From assembly GCA_002786715.1 (NCBI GenBank), contig PCTW01000070.1, positions 1-64,000 on the forward strand: a stretch of DNA of 64,000 nt, in the 5' to 3' direction. The position numbers and the translations under genes are program-made. Within the stretch, counting starts at the first letter, position 1. Each line of letters begins with the position of its first letter. Shown one piece after another: positions 9,101 through 17,189 of this stretch. This DNA comes from Bdellovibrio sp. CG22_combo_CG10-13_8_21_14_all_39_27 (GTDB lineage: Bacteria > Bdellovibrionota > Bacteriovoracia > Bacteriovoracales > Bacteriovoracaceae). The notes below the pieces were generated by a model. That model did no database searches. It had not been told where the DNA came from and saw only the letters and a list, made by a program, of their open reading frames with translations.

Positions 9101-10185
9101 GCATCAGGACGAGAGACCTCGATGTCAGTTCAGTGCAATTGACAAGAAATGGCCAGGACCCCATGGGGCAAGCGATGAAAGCTGCAGATACTAGTTCAGA
9201 TGTTGGACAGATTTCTGCTGCAAATAAAAAGGATGATCTAGGAACTATCATTGATGATGTTGATCAGGTCGTCCCTGTTTCAAATTTACCAGTGCCAGTT
9301 CCTGCTGCAAGTACCGCTTTAACTAAAACTGATGATGGACTTAGACTTGTATCAAAAATTTCAGATGATGTTGCTGATAGACTTGGACCTTTTTCAATTC
9401 TTCAAAGTAAGAAAGTTGACCTCGTCGATCCTAAGAATGGAGTCAGAATAAAAGGGGCAACTCTTGAAAGAGCGGAATTGTTACCTGATGGTAGCTATAT
9501 CCACCATTACCGTACTGCAGATGGAAACACAGTTAAAATTGATCTCGGTAAAGATCAGCTTATGATGGATTTATCAAAATTAGGCAGAGGCGAAGTTCAT
9601 TATGTCAGCTCAGAATCGTCTCAAGCTCGCAGGGCAATGGTAGAGGGGAGAATGAGTGAATTGAGGATGAATCGAGTTATTGAACATGAAGGTGTTCCAA
9701 TTCGCTTGAGTGGAAATAAAGCAGTCGCTCGTATAGAAGATCTTAGTGCTTCAAAACAGACTCATATTTTATTATTAGAAGATGGAACGAAGTTAAAAGG
9801 AAAGATACTTTCTTATAAAAATGGATTTATTGAAATGAGACTGGCAAATGGGAAAATTATCAAATTTCTATTTCCTAAGAAACTTGTAATGTTAGGGAAG
9901 GCTGGTCAATTGATAGATCTGATTTCTAATTCTAGTGATTATCAAGATAGAATTCGAAGAGGGGTTGCCGATAATGTTCCGCCTGTGAAAGGTCCGAAAA
10001 CAGACCCTGCTGGCGACGACCCAGCGAAGAAAGATTCATCTGAGACAACATTTGAGGATGAGGACACTGCCGTCAATGTTTATGATCTAGATCCGACAAA
10101 GGGTGGAAAGGCCGTTCAGTATAAACCGACTTATATTATTCCTCCTCCTGAGGGCTTTTCAGGAATCTTACGCGGGATGAATTAA
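6196..10185 (+). CDS. giant secreted protein with coiled coil and three SH3-like repeats
   Basis: A 1329-residue exported protein. Residues 1-22 are a signal peptide. Residues 60-420 are cysteine-rich, with a Trp-rich segment around 250 and two CxxC pairs near 370. Residues 380-480 contain Ala/Gly-rich amphipathic helices, 550-780 form a long Ala/Lys/Glu/Arg coiled coil with TolA-like composition, and 780-860 is a Pro/Thr/Lys linker. Three copies of a 45-residue beta-barrel-like module follow near 866-916, 929-976 and 1189-1236; each reads roughly G-D-x-V, then LRGKI/ISGQI/LKGKI, then a strand. The tail is acidic. No enzyme domain is visible. The ATG overlaps the previous stop (TGATG) and GAAGG lies nine bases upstream. 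A structural or surface role is likely, but the function is unknown. Confidence 0.75.
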   Translation: MRKILSLLCSFSLFILNIQAFAIENAGVEAESARLERERVQTEAVSNQVLAALQANEKEVRDASEVKETEEELASDYSIQMVAEQVELCKEKNGSWKKGMVQLPTEPEPFDCTHLALLEFEILKQQAGDNLNGESAALVCATKGWKKDDRLDFAKQLEGLGKLKHGIDEHFSCPGKNESTLSCARDVGCKVLKAGMAVSTAGLSLGVEKVMDVFGVKAPICSKDTLSKGSGLNYLGSCLTEAVWGVWKDLVSNVEGIWDIAKMGWSAVKGVASKAWGWVSSWWGNSDKAEDSTSIKQAFMESKPDSFFTKFINDPVGTFSEMMSGFMSYIGDSIQSNFGCAEWEESRLMNPINPPHCKTPVVSWKCASCEQKVQMACGTVGFVGGEVLLSFLTGGAINVAAKVGKTAAATKVAKAVSISGKFTGRLKAVDYAVKGFGISKRTALGLVARGGNFAVKVGSKLYKFRPSAAEKMLKVLRGGKKALSAVAYPFKKYGDLMEEAFVFGASGMSREAVRDLRAARLASKSIDGIRKIKTAGMSESAVSKFDDVGKAAEELRKAREQLLAAAKKGKADDASKTAFELARKNIDDATKKMVEARQALQAQVKADDIAKAQQVARAKEAEQRARDAEKARLLAERKAKEAAEAQRKLKAEEDARLLAQQQQRARDAAEAQRKIREAEAAQKRARDSQRAADAAEAQRKLKQAQANQTKMLESQKLADTAEAERKLKAAADQAKKQRDALKAQKDADEAAEASRIARQVADQEKAALEAARAEKSRKLLLANNTDEVSKTTKTTKADDVTDGSKIDDAGTLTLKSDTTPVASSGPARRPAKKPKEVKPTTIPKASKVDDAVAIEKPIVPDNLGAKGDRVEVAIKGSPEPLRGKIIDSSPNGVTLRQADGIDVSIPARNIDGARTRNLFETPNIPGLNIAKPGDNVVLLTSKGERISGQIEKVNDKSIRLIGENGKSVSIRTRDLDVSSVQLTRNGQDPMGQAMKAADTSSDVGQISAANKKDDLGTIIDDVDQVVPVSNLPVPVPAASTALTKTDDGLRLVSKISDDVADRLGPFSILQSKKVDLVDPKNGVRIKGATLERAELLPDGSYIHHYRTADGNTVKIDLGKDQLMMDLSKLGRGEVHYVSSESSQARRAMVEGRMSELRMNRVIEHEGVPIRLSGNKAVARIEDLSASKQTHILLLEDGTKLKGKILSYKNGFIEMRLANGKIIKFLFPKKLVMLGKAGQLIDLISNSSDYQDRIRRGVADNVPPVKGPKTDPAGDDPAKKDSSETTFEDEDTAVNVYDLDPTKGGKAVQYKPTYIIPPPEGFSGILRGMN

Positions 10186-10188
10186 GGG

Positions 10189-10288
10189 TTGCTACGTGGT
10201 GAGAAAATGAAAGAGGGAAATAGGCGGAGAGAGTTGCCCCATTTCCCTCTAAGGCTCCAATCTAATGGAGTCCACCACGTGGAGGCAA
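10189..10288 (+). ncRNA. candidate structured RNA with three-way junction
   Basis: Immediately after the giant-protein gene the sequence folds as a closed three-way junction. The outer stem is TTGC (10189-10192) with GCAA (10285-10288), then ACGTGGTG (10194-10201) with CACCACGT (10273-10280). Arm A is AGAGGGAAAT (10212-10221) with ATTTCCCTCT (10241-10250), fully complementary. Arm B is the 7-bp stem 10253-10259 with 10266-10272 closing a six-base loop. There is no terminal T-run, so it is not an ordinary terminator. It could be a small RNA, a processed 3' UTR element, or a leader of the penicillin-acylase gene 150 bases downstream. Strand is inferred, since the fold is nearly symmetric. It does not match any riboswitch core I know. 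Confidence 0.45.
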
Positions 10289-10380
10289 AGTAGCGTTAAT
10301 CCAGAAAATTTTCAAGTGTTTTACTCCAGCTTGTAAATATGATTCACAAGCAAAATTATTGAAATGAATGGATTCTTGTG

Positions 10381-10409
10381 ATGACTCGAGGGAGCTCTTT
10401 TTCTATAAT
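10381..10409 (+). promoter_or_regulatory. candidate promoter of the penicillin-acylase gene
   Basis: A perfect TATAAT at 10404-10409 lies 29 bases before the ATG, with a weak -35 ATGACT at 10381-10386 (17-base spacer). A strong AAAGGA ribosome site follows at the ATG. Confidence 0.5.
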
Positions 10410-10438
10410 AGGGCCTACCTCGAAATCAAAGGATTTTC

Positions 10439-12820
10439 ATGTATTTGGCAGGCTTTTTCGCCCTCCTCGTAGCACTCCTGATCCCAGCTGATCTGTTTCT
10501 CAAGTCGCACTTGCCGCTGATTGATGGTGAAGTTCAGGTTCCAGGGCTTTCATCTCAAGTGGAGATCTATCGCGACCGCTGGGGCATTCCGCATCTCTTT
10601 GCTCAAAATGATGAAGATTTGTTTAAGGCCTATGGCTATACCGTGGCTTCAGATCGTTTGTTTCAAATGGAACTTTTGCGAAGAGTTGTGAACGGAGAGT
10701 TGTCTGATTTGATTGGCGAAAAAGAAGAGCTGCTCAAAGCAGATAAAATGCTACGTAAGCTTCGGTTAAGAAAAAGTGCCGATGAATATTTAGAACTTCA
10801 TGAAAAAGATATGGACCCCCATCTTCTCAAAATTCTTAGTTCATTTGTTGATGGTATTAATTTTTATGTTTCAACTCGACCGATGCCACTTGAATTAAAA
10901 CTTTTGGGACAAAAGAGTATGAGACCATTTCAAGTGGCGGAGATAATGGGTGTTGCTGGTTATATGGGTCTCTCTTTCGCTGAAGGGCTTATTGCGGATC
11001 CTCTGAAGACTTCATTGCTTGAAGAGTTTTCACCCGAAATGGTGGGAGAGCTTTTCATTAAAGAGAATGCCGATACTAATCAAGCTGTGCAAAACAAAAC
11101 CAAAGTTTCACTTCAGTCACAATGGTACAAGGATATCATGATTGCGATGCAGGAAATTGATCAAACAGTTGGTCTTTTTCATGGCAGTAATTCTTGGGTT
11201 CTCTCTCCTAAACGATCTAAAAGCGGAGCTGCCCTATTGGCCAATGATCCCCATATTGCTTTTTCGAATCCTTCCGTTTGGTACGAGGCCCATCTCCATA
11301 CTCCGGAGTGGGAAGTTTATGGAAACTTCGTTCCCTTGGCGCCATTTCCGGCCATTGGACATGATCGCAATCGTGCATGGGCAGTGACCATGGCCGAGGT
11401 CGATGACCAAGATATGTATCAAGAGCAAGTTGATTTTACTCAAAAAACTGTTCTGTTTAAAAATGCTCCCGTGCCTCTCAAAATCGAACAAGAGATCATC
11501 AAAGTTAAAGGAGCTGCGGATGTCAAAATTGACGTAATTTCAACTCCCCACGGCCCATTAGTTGATGACACTGACTTTGGATTGAAAGGAAAACACTTAG
11601 CTCTTAAATGGGCCTATCACAATCCGGAGAATCATACCTTGTCGGCCATTTATGAAATGATGAAGGCCACTAAATATGACGATTTTAAGAAGGCACTCGC
11701 TAAAGGTGTCACTCCAGCATTAAATGTCAGTTGGGTCGATCGTGAGGGGAATATTGCTTGGCATATTATGGCCAAGATCCCTGTTCTTCCTAAGGGCGTT
11801 GACTCTACCCAAGTTCTAGATGGTGCGAGCGGTAAACATGAGTATCTTCGCTATGCTACTTTTGAAGAAAATCCTCATATTTTAAATCCTGACAGTGGAG
11901 TGATTGTTACTGCCAATTATTATCCCGAATACAACCCTGGAAAACTTACCTTGCAAGGCTATTGGCAAGCGAGTGAACGTTTTGAACGCATTAACAAACT
12001 TTTAAGTGAAAAAGAACTGTGGGACCTTGATGATCTTAATGAAATTCAATTCGATGCCTATGCACAGCTCTACGATTATTTTAAACCAGTGCTGCTCAGT
12101 TCAGTGACGAAAAAAAGAAACCATCTAGATGAAGTCGCTTTAAAAAAATTAAGAGAATGGGACGGGGTTTCGAGAGTCAATAGTATCGGTAGTTCAATTT
12201 TTTATATGTGGTTTTATCAAATCACTCAGCACATGTTAAAAGACGAAATGGGTGCAGATAGACTTAAAGCTTATGGCAGTGTCGCTGATATGTTGCACTT
12301 TATGAAATGGGCCATCACTCATCCAGAATCGAAATGGTGGGATGATCATACGACGATGAGCGAAGTCGAGAGCAGAGAAGTGATTGTCGAGAAAGCCTTT
12401 TATGAGGCTATTGATGCTTTAAAAATCAGGCTTGGAAATCATATTGGATCTTGGAAATGGGGCAAACTTCACACCATTGAGTTTGAGCATTTGCTAGGAA
12501 AGAAAAAGCCTTTAAACAAAATTTTTAATATCGGGCCATTACCTGCACAGGGCTCATTTAGTCACATTGATAATATGTCCTACAGAAGATATGAGGATTC
12601 ATTTGATGTGAAATTAGGGCCATCCACACGTCGTCTCATCGATATGGCAGAGCCGGAAAGGTCATGGGGAATTCTGCCAACTGGCAATAGTGGGCTTTTT
12701 AACTCGCCCCATTTTGACGATCAAACCCCACTTTATCTGAAGGGAAAGTACAGAAGACAGCTCTTGGATATTGCTGATATCAAAAAAAGTGGTTTTAACT
12801 TATTGAAATTAAAGCCCTAA
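10439..12820 (+). CDS. penicillin acylase family protein (S45 N-terminal nucleophile hydrolase)
   Basis: S45 enzymes cleave amide bonds such as those of beta-lactams and N-acyl homoserine lactones after self-processing into alpha and beta chains. An N-terminal hydrophobic segment (residues 1-22) would anchor or export the protein. The alpha part has VEIYRDRWGIPHLFA and YGYTVASDRLFQMEL. The beta chain should begin at Ser250 in HGSNSWVL, the expected nucleophile, followed by ANDPHI, GHDRNRAWAVT and GPLVDD. Late motifs include LPTGNSGLFNSPHFDDQTPL. Length (793 residues) is normal. It has its own promoter and AAAGGA seven bases before the ATG. Substrate unknown; acyl-homoserine lactone or peptide amide are possible. 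Confidence 0.9.
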   Translation: MYLAGFFALLVALLIPADLFLKSHLPLIDGEVQVPGLSSQVEIYRDRWGIPHLFAQNDEDLFKAYGYTVASDRLFQMELLRRVVNGELSDLIGEKEELLKADKMLRKLRLRKSADEYLELHEKDMDPHLLKILSSFVDGINFYVSTRPMPLELKLLGQKSMRPFQVAEIMGVAGYMGLSFAEGLIADPLKTSLLEEFSPEMVGELFIKENADTNQAVQNKTKVSLQSQWYKDIMIAMQEIDQTVGLFHGSNSWVLSPKRSKSGAALLANDPHIAFSNPSVWYEAHLHTPEWEVYGNFVPLAPFPAIGHDRNRAWAVTMAEVDDQDMYQEQVDFTQKTVLFKNAPVPLKIEQEIIKVKGAADVKIDVISTPHGPLVDDTDFGLKGKHLALKWAYHNPENHTLSAIYEMMKATKYDDFKKALAKGVTPALNVSWVDREGNIAWHIMAKIPVLPKGVDSTQVLDGASGKHEYLRYATFEENPHILNPDSGVIVTANYYPEYNPGKLTLQGYWQASERFERINKLLSEKELWDLDDLNEIQFDAYAQLYDYFKPVLLSSVTKKRNHLDEVALKKLREWDGVSRVNSIGSSIFYMWFYQITQHMLKDEMGADRLKAYGSVADMLHFMKWAITHPESKWWDDHTTMSEVESREVIVEKAFYEAIDALKIRLGNHIGSWKWGKLHTIEFEHLLGKKKPLNKIFNIGPLPAQGSFSHIDNMSYRRYEDSFDVKLGPSTRRLIDMAEPERSWGILPTGNSGLFNSPHFDDQTPLYLKGKYRRQLLDIADIKKSGFNLLKLKP

Positions 12821-12905
12821 CGGCGATCGTTTAGAAAAACGACAGGACTAACTTTTTTTCAATCGAGACCTCTCATTTTTTGATTTATGGCAGAATGCCT
12901 AGGTT

Positions 12906-15119
12906 ATGAAAAAAATGATGTCTTCAATTGTATTGATTTCGGTATGTCCTATCCTCTTGGCAGGAGAAGTTCCGGGTAAATCTGTTCTTTTTCCCAATCA
13001 TGAAATTAAATTTGCTCATCAACGAGACTCTAGCAATGTAGCGATTCATCGCAGTCAGATTGTTGTTAACGATGTCTTTGATGGAAACAAGAAAGGCAAG
13101 CTTTCTTTTAAAGCCAGTGATGTTCAAGAATTAGTTCTTTTAAAGGAAATTCCAGAATTAAGAGGTCGACTCATCAATGCTTATGATGATGAGGATCGAA
13201 AGTTTTTGAGTCAATTGCATCTGAGATTAAATTTTAAACCTGATCAAAGTCCTGTTCTCATCACTGGAAATGAGAAACAAACTCTCTCTTCATTAGTCTT
13301 GTCCATTGACTTTAAAGTCGAAAATGAAGAACAGCGAAAAAAATTAGAAAGCGATTTTCATGTTATAGATCAATTATCCCTTCCGATGACTATGCAAGTT
13401 CGAACATTAAAAGATACGGGGCTAAAACTGGCCAAGTATTCAAAGGAAATTGGCCAGTATCCGTTAGGACTTAGTCAACGTGAAGTTGCCATGGTGGTTG
13501 ATAAATTCTTCAATCAAAAAATAGATCGAGAAACATTTGATAGTGAAAAGTTCTCTTCCTCAACTTTGGTATGGAGTACGATCACAGAAGTGATTAAGAA
13601 AACAAGAGGATTTAATTATATTAAGCCTTCTCGTATCCGCATGAGAGGTGGAGATGAAAGATCTTCACAGCTTTTTAACCAATTAAAGCTTAGAAAGATC
13701 ATGTCTAATCCTTCTATGATTGAGCAGAACCTTGAGATGAGAAACCTAAAAGGAGCATTGCCTGAATTTCGCTTTCTTTCTCTCAAAGATGAGCTTTGTA
13801 TTAAAGAATTAGAAGTGGCCAAAGATTTAGAATGTTTGGGAGCTCTCAAATTCAACCAATCTCAAGTTGACTCTGCGCTGAGTGAACTTGAGAAAATCTT
13901 TAAAGAGCGCTCTCTTTTGAAACATGATTATATCCATAAAGGGTTTGAAGCAAAAATTGATCATGAAATGAGCTTTATTCTCAAGTCTGATAATGATTTG
14001 ATTGATAGGGGAACTAAAGAAGCTCAGGTTTTACGATTGAGAATGTGGGATCAATTCCTAAAAATTGTTGCAAGAAACAAAAACTATGATGAGATTAGAT
14101 TTTTTGAAGAAGGCGGATTCTTCAAAGAGTACTCGCCAAGGTTTATCGACCTCCTCACAACTCAAATGCTAAATTCAAAAACAGAGCTTCTTACTCAAGC
14201 CGAAGTTCAAAGAGAATCGATCGAAAGCATTCGCGGAGAGTTTATTGATACGAAGTTAGAACACCTTGGCAATAATATGGCCAACGAGATTATTAATATT
14301 TTAGGACAAATTTTCAAGAAACGTGACTGGGTTCCTTATATTAGAATTTCAAGTAATTTTCGTCAGAATTATTTAACAGAGTTCCGTGAAAGAGTTTTTA
14401 AAGATCTTTTCACCGATAAGGGAATGAAGCCTGGTGACATTATTCTCGAAAAGGATTTGCAGGCAAATACAGATGTCCTCATTCCTGGATACTGGGTTCA
14501 TGCTTCAATTTATCTTGGGTCAATTAAAGACCTCAAGCGCTTAGGTATGTGGAATAGTCCGAGCTTTGACGTCATCCAATATGAAATCGAAAAATATAAA
14601 ACAAGTGTTGATCGACAACACTACTTAAATGATGTTTGGAAAAACAATCTGGATTGGGAAGATATACCATGGTTTTATGAAAGTGACAGAACAGGAGTTG
14701 CCGTTCACCCGTTGATTAAGTTTTTACGAACCGATGGAATGGCGGTGTTAAGACCGACAAAGAATTATGGTGTGGCTCAAATTCAAGAAGTCATGAAAAG
14801 GGCCAATCAAAGAATGTATTTTTCTTATGACTATAATCATAATGTGAGGAATAAGTTTACAGTTTCGTGTTCTAAAGTCGTGCTTAAAGTTTTTGACCAA
14901 ATAACCTTTCCTGTGAGCCATAATCTTGGATACGTCTCCGTATCTCCTGATCAAATTGGACAGGCCGTTTCTCTTGATCCTCAACGACAGGATGAAGGGG
15001 AGCTTAAGCTCATCATGTTTTTAGATGCCTATGCTAAAGGAAAAAAGACTTATGATTACTCAAATCCTGAAACCTACGGGACTTATCGGGAATACCTGAA
15101 ATCAAGTGGTGCTCTTTAA
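12906..15119 (+). CDS. secreted protein with C-terminal YiiX-like permuted papain domain
   Basis: A 737-residue protein with a signal peptide cleaved near LLAG. About 480 residues of mixed alpha/beta sequence with no recognisable family precede a C-terminal domain with KPGDIILEKD, His532 in WVHASIYLG, YDYNHN, and Cys655 in SCSKVV. This order (His before Cys, GDI at the start) is that of the circularly permuted NlpC/P60-like YiiX/YebB group (C92), which includes thiol amidases and lipid hydrolases. A peptidoglycan, lipoprotein or lipid substrate in the periplasm or outside is plausible. Catalytic residues are assigned by motif only. It stands alone between the acylase and a response regulator gene. 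Confidence 0.65.
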   Translation: MKKMMSSIVLISVCPILLAGEVPGKSVLFPNHEIKFAHQRDSSNVAIHRSQIVVNDVFDGNKKGKLSFKASDVQELVLLKEIPELRGRLINAYDDEDRKFLSQLHLRLNFKPDQSPVLITGNEKQTLSSLVLSIDFKVENEEQRKKLESDFHVIDQLSLPMTMQVRTLKDTGLKLAKYSKEIGQYPLGLSQREVAMVVDKFFNQKIDRETFDSEKFSSSTLVWSTITEVIKKTRGFNYIKPSRIRMRGGDERSSQLFNQLKLRKIMSNPSMIEQNLEMRNLKGALPEFRFLSLKDELCIKELEVAKDLECLGALKFNQSQVDSALSELEKIFKERSLLKHDYIHKGFEAKIDHEMSFILKSDNDLIDRGTKEAQVLRLRMWDQFLKIVARNKNYDEIRFFEEGGFFKEYSPRFIDLLTTQMLNSKTELLTQAEVQRESIESIRGEFIDTKLEHLGNNMANEIINILGQIFKKRDWVPYIRISSNFRQNYLTEFRERVFKDLFTDKGMKPGDIILEKDLQANTDVLIPGYWVHASIYLGSIKDLKRLGMWNSPSFDVIQYEIEKYKTSVDRQHYLNDVWKNNLDWEDIPWFYESDRTGVAVHPLIKFLRTDGMAVLRPTKNYGVAQIQEVMKRANQRMYFSYDYNHNVRNKFTVSCSKVVLKVFDQITFPVSHNLGYVSVSPDQIGQAVSLDPQRQDEGELKLIMFLDAYAKGKKTYDYSNPETYGTYREYLKSSGAL

Positions 15120-15149
15120 TATATTGTTTTAATCGTGCATAATAGGACT

Positions 15150-15956
15150 ATGACGACTAAAAAAATATCGATACTTATCATTGATGATGAAGTTCAGCTT
15201 GAGAAGATTTATTTCACCTTTCTCAATCGTTTAAACGCCAATATTGATTTTCATGATCATCCTCAAAAGGGATGGAAGGCCATTGATACAAAAGAATATG
15301 ACCTCATCATTACAGATCTAAAAATGCCTATCATAAATGGTGACGAATTTATTGGAATTGTAAGAAGCTCTAGGCTCAATTCCCATACTCCTATTATATT
15401 GTCATCCGCTCATATTGATCGTCCTGTGATGGCAGAACTTTCTCGACAGAGTAAAGTCTATTTTGTCTCTAAGCCCTTCGACAGTAAAACTCTTGTGGAT
15501 ATGGTAAGCAAAGTATTAGGTGCAAAAGGTAAGCAGGGCAAACTCAATCAAGACGTTTGGCAACATTGGCAGCAAAATTTTTTGAAAGTTTTGGATTCGC
15601 AATCTCTTCAAATTCAAGATCAACAAGAATTAGAAACTTGGGATCAATCCAATGTTGAGTCCATTCTCGCTCAATACTCTGTCCTACAAGAAGAGGGACA
15701 TCTTAATATTTCACTTCTACTAAAGACTAAGGCTTTCCTCGACATCGCGGGGAACCGTCAGGGGACCCATTATAATGATTTGGAAGCAGAATCTTTTTTC
15801 GTTTGGGAACAAATGCTTTCTAAGTGCGCTAAGACTTCAACCGCCGTTAGTTTTAGCAAAGTTATTGGTCATCAATTTATGACGATGGGTGGACAGAAAA
15901 AGCCTCTCTGGCAAATCACAACTTCACTTGGCGAAATCGTTATTTTCCGAGTTTGA
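15150..15956 (+). CDS. response regulator with uncharacterised C-terminal domain
   Basis: Residues 1-125 form a canonical receiver: IIDDE, phosphoacceptor Asp56 in IITDLKMP, SSAH and the switch Lys in SKPFD. After a linker, about 130 residues form a domain I do not recognise (it contains GTHYNDLEAESFFVWEQM and ends with a beta-rich stretch). No DNA-binding helix-turn-helix, GGDEF, EAL or HD motif is visible. I start at ATG 15150, preceded by TAGGA; a GTG at 15135 would add five residues. No sensor kinase is adjacent. Its stop abuts the convergent gene's stop. Confidence 0.8.
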   Translation: MTTKKISILIIDDEVQLEKIYFTFLNRLNANIDFHDHPQKGWKAIDTKEYDLIITDLKMPIINGDEFIGIVRSSRLNSHTPIILSSAHIDRPVMAELSRQSKVYFVSKPFDSKTLVDMVSKVLGAKGKQGKLNQDVWQHWQQNFLKVLDSQSLQIQDQQELETWDQSNVESILAQYSVLQEEGHLNISLLLKTKAFLDIAGNRQGTHYNDLEAESFFVWEQMLSKCAKTSTAVSFSKVIGHQFMTMGGQKKPLWQITTSLGEIVIFRV

Positions 15957-16412
15957 TTACGCTTTTCTTCTATAGGGAAATTCAATGAAGCTTACTTCAT
16001 CATCATGCTCAATAGCTTGAGGTGATGGAGGTGGGCTTAAGAGATCTTTTTGTTGAACAACTTTTCGAGGGGCAGCTGGTCCTTTATCTCTTGAACCAAG
16101 CTTTTGACTAAAATCAAACTTGCCTTGAACGATTGCTGCGAAAACTAAGATCGCTAAAATGATGGCAAGATTTCCTAGCTCAGGGTGACTGACCGAAAGT
16201 ACAGCTAAAGCGATAGTAGCGTATATCGCCAATTCGATTTGCTTTGAATAATCACGGTCAATTTTGAGTTCTGCTTTATGTTGTCTGCGCATAACACTTT
16301 TCTTGTGCTCTCTCATGGCCCATTTTTTATAATCGCTTTTAACTGGTAAGCGATTCTCTCTATTTTTTTGAGAAACTATTCTTACTGCTCTTTCAAGTTT
16401 TGCATCTCTCAT
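15957..16412 (-). CDS. small basic membrane protein
   Basis: A 151-residue protein with a strongly basic N-terminal cytoplasmic helix (about 60 residues of Arg/Lys/Glu), a hydrophobic region near residues 65-95 that could be two membrane passes, and a Pro-rich acidic C-terminus. No family recognised. I start at ATG 16412 because AGGGG lies six bases upstream; a GTG at 16442 is possible. It follows lspA on the same strand after 129 bases that contain a TTTACA box and a short ATGGT/ACCAT inverted repeat, so it may have its own promoter. Confidence 0.55.
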   Translation of the reverse strand: MRDAKLERAVRIVSQKNRENRLPVKSDYKKWAMREHKKSVMRRQHKAELKIDRDYSKQIELAIYATIALAVLSVSHPELGNLAIILAILVFAAIVQGKFDFSQKLGSRDKGPAAPRKVVQQKDLLSPPPSPQAIEHDDEVSFIEFPYRRKA

Positions 16413-16541
16413 TGTGGACCCCTTTTTTAAAACTATTCTCACAAGTCTTATTACAAAACTGATGCCATGGTTACACCATTTATCTATCTGATATTACTAG
16501 AGTTATAGCTGTGTAAAAAGGTTACAGTTTATTAGGGGTGT

Positions 16542-17051
16542 CTAAAGATTAGACGAAGGACTGACTTTTTTGAGCTTCCATTCTTTGTATTGACCGAGAA
16601 GCAAAAGGCCAAAGCCTGTCATGATAGCAACGTCGGCGATATTGAAAATGTTGGTATGGCCAAACGGGACATCAAAACCCATCCACATAAAGTCGACAAC
16701 ATGACCATAACGAATGCGATCGATGAGATTCCCCATTCCTCCCGAGACAATAAAAGCATAGCTCCACAAGTCCAAAGCTGAGATTTTCTTATTGAAGAGC
16801 GCAAAGCCGGCCATGCCTAGGAGGACAACCATGGGCAATATAATGAGAAAAGCCATGCGCCAAAAGGGAGACCAGTCACTTCCCATGCTGCCCCAAGCTC
16901 CAGTGTTTTCGGCATAGACAAGTCTAAAAACTCCACCCAAATACTGTCGCGGGTAACTATTTTGGAGATGTTCGATGGATAAAATTTTAGTCCACCAATC
17001 AAGTCCAATGCTGACAATACAAATTGAGAGGAAGGTTAGGATTTTTTTCAT
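16542..17051 (-). CDS. lspA: lipoprotein signal peptidase (signal peptidase II)
   Basis: LspA removes the signal peptide from diacylglyceryl-modified prolipoproteins in the inner membrane. Four hydrophobic segments are visible, with conserved motifs VYAENTGAWGS, SGGMGNLIDRIRYGHVVDF and FNIADVAI; the two aspartates in NLIDR and NIADV are the known catalytic pair. The usual start is ATG 17051 (MKKILTFLSI), giving 169 residues; an upstream ORF extension to 17090 is not supported by any ribosome site. Several lipoproteins in this window would be substrates. Confidence 0.93.
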   Translation of the reverse strand: MKKILTFLSICIVSIGLDWWTKILSIEHLQNSYPRQYLGGVFRLVYAENTGAWGSMGSDWSPFWRMAFLIILPMVVLLGMAGFALFNKKISALDLWSYAFIVSGGMGNLIDRIRYGHVVDFMWMGFDVPFGHTNIFNIADVAIMTGFGLLLLGQYKEWKLKKVSPSSNL

Positions 17052-17130
17052 TTCAACATTGTAGCAGTGTTCGAAGCGGATTGAGAACAAAAGAGAGATA
17101 ATCTTGAGCGAAAAAGTCCGGTGATAAATA

Positions 17131-17160
17131 TTGGTAATTTGACCCTTTCTTCACTAGAAT
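17131..17160 (+). promoter_or_regulatory. candidate promoter of the thiolase gene
   Basis: TTGGTA (17131-17136) and TAGAAT (17155-17160) with an 18-base spacer, 29 bases before the thiolase ATG, which has AAGGAG six bases upstream. Confidence 0.45.
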
Positions 17161-17189
17161 AAAGAAGTTTTATCATTCAAGGAGTCAGA

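Noticed and set aside
6196-10185. A polymorphic toxin reading for the giant protein
   Set aside because: No toxin domain, RHS repeats, delivery motif or adjacent immunity gene could be identified.
12823-12861. TCGTTT/AAACGA hairpin after the acylase gene as a terminator
   Set aside because: Only six base pairs and the T-run starts about nine bases after the stem, so it is a poor intrinsic terminator.
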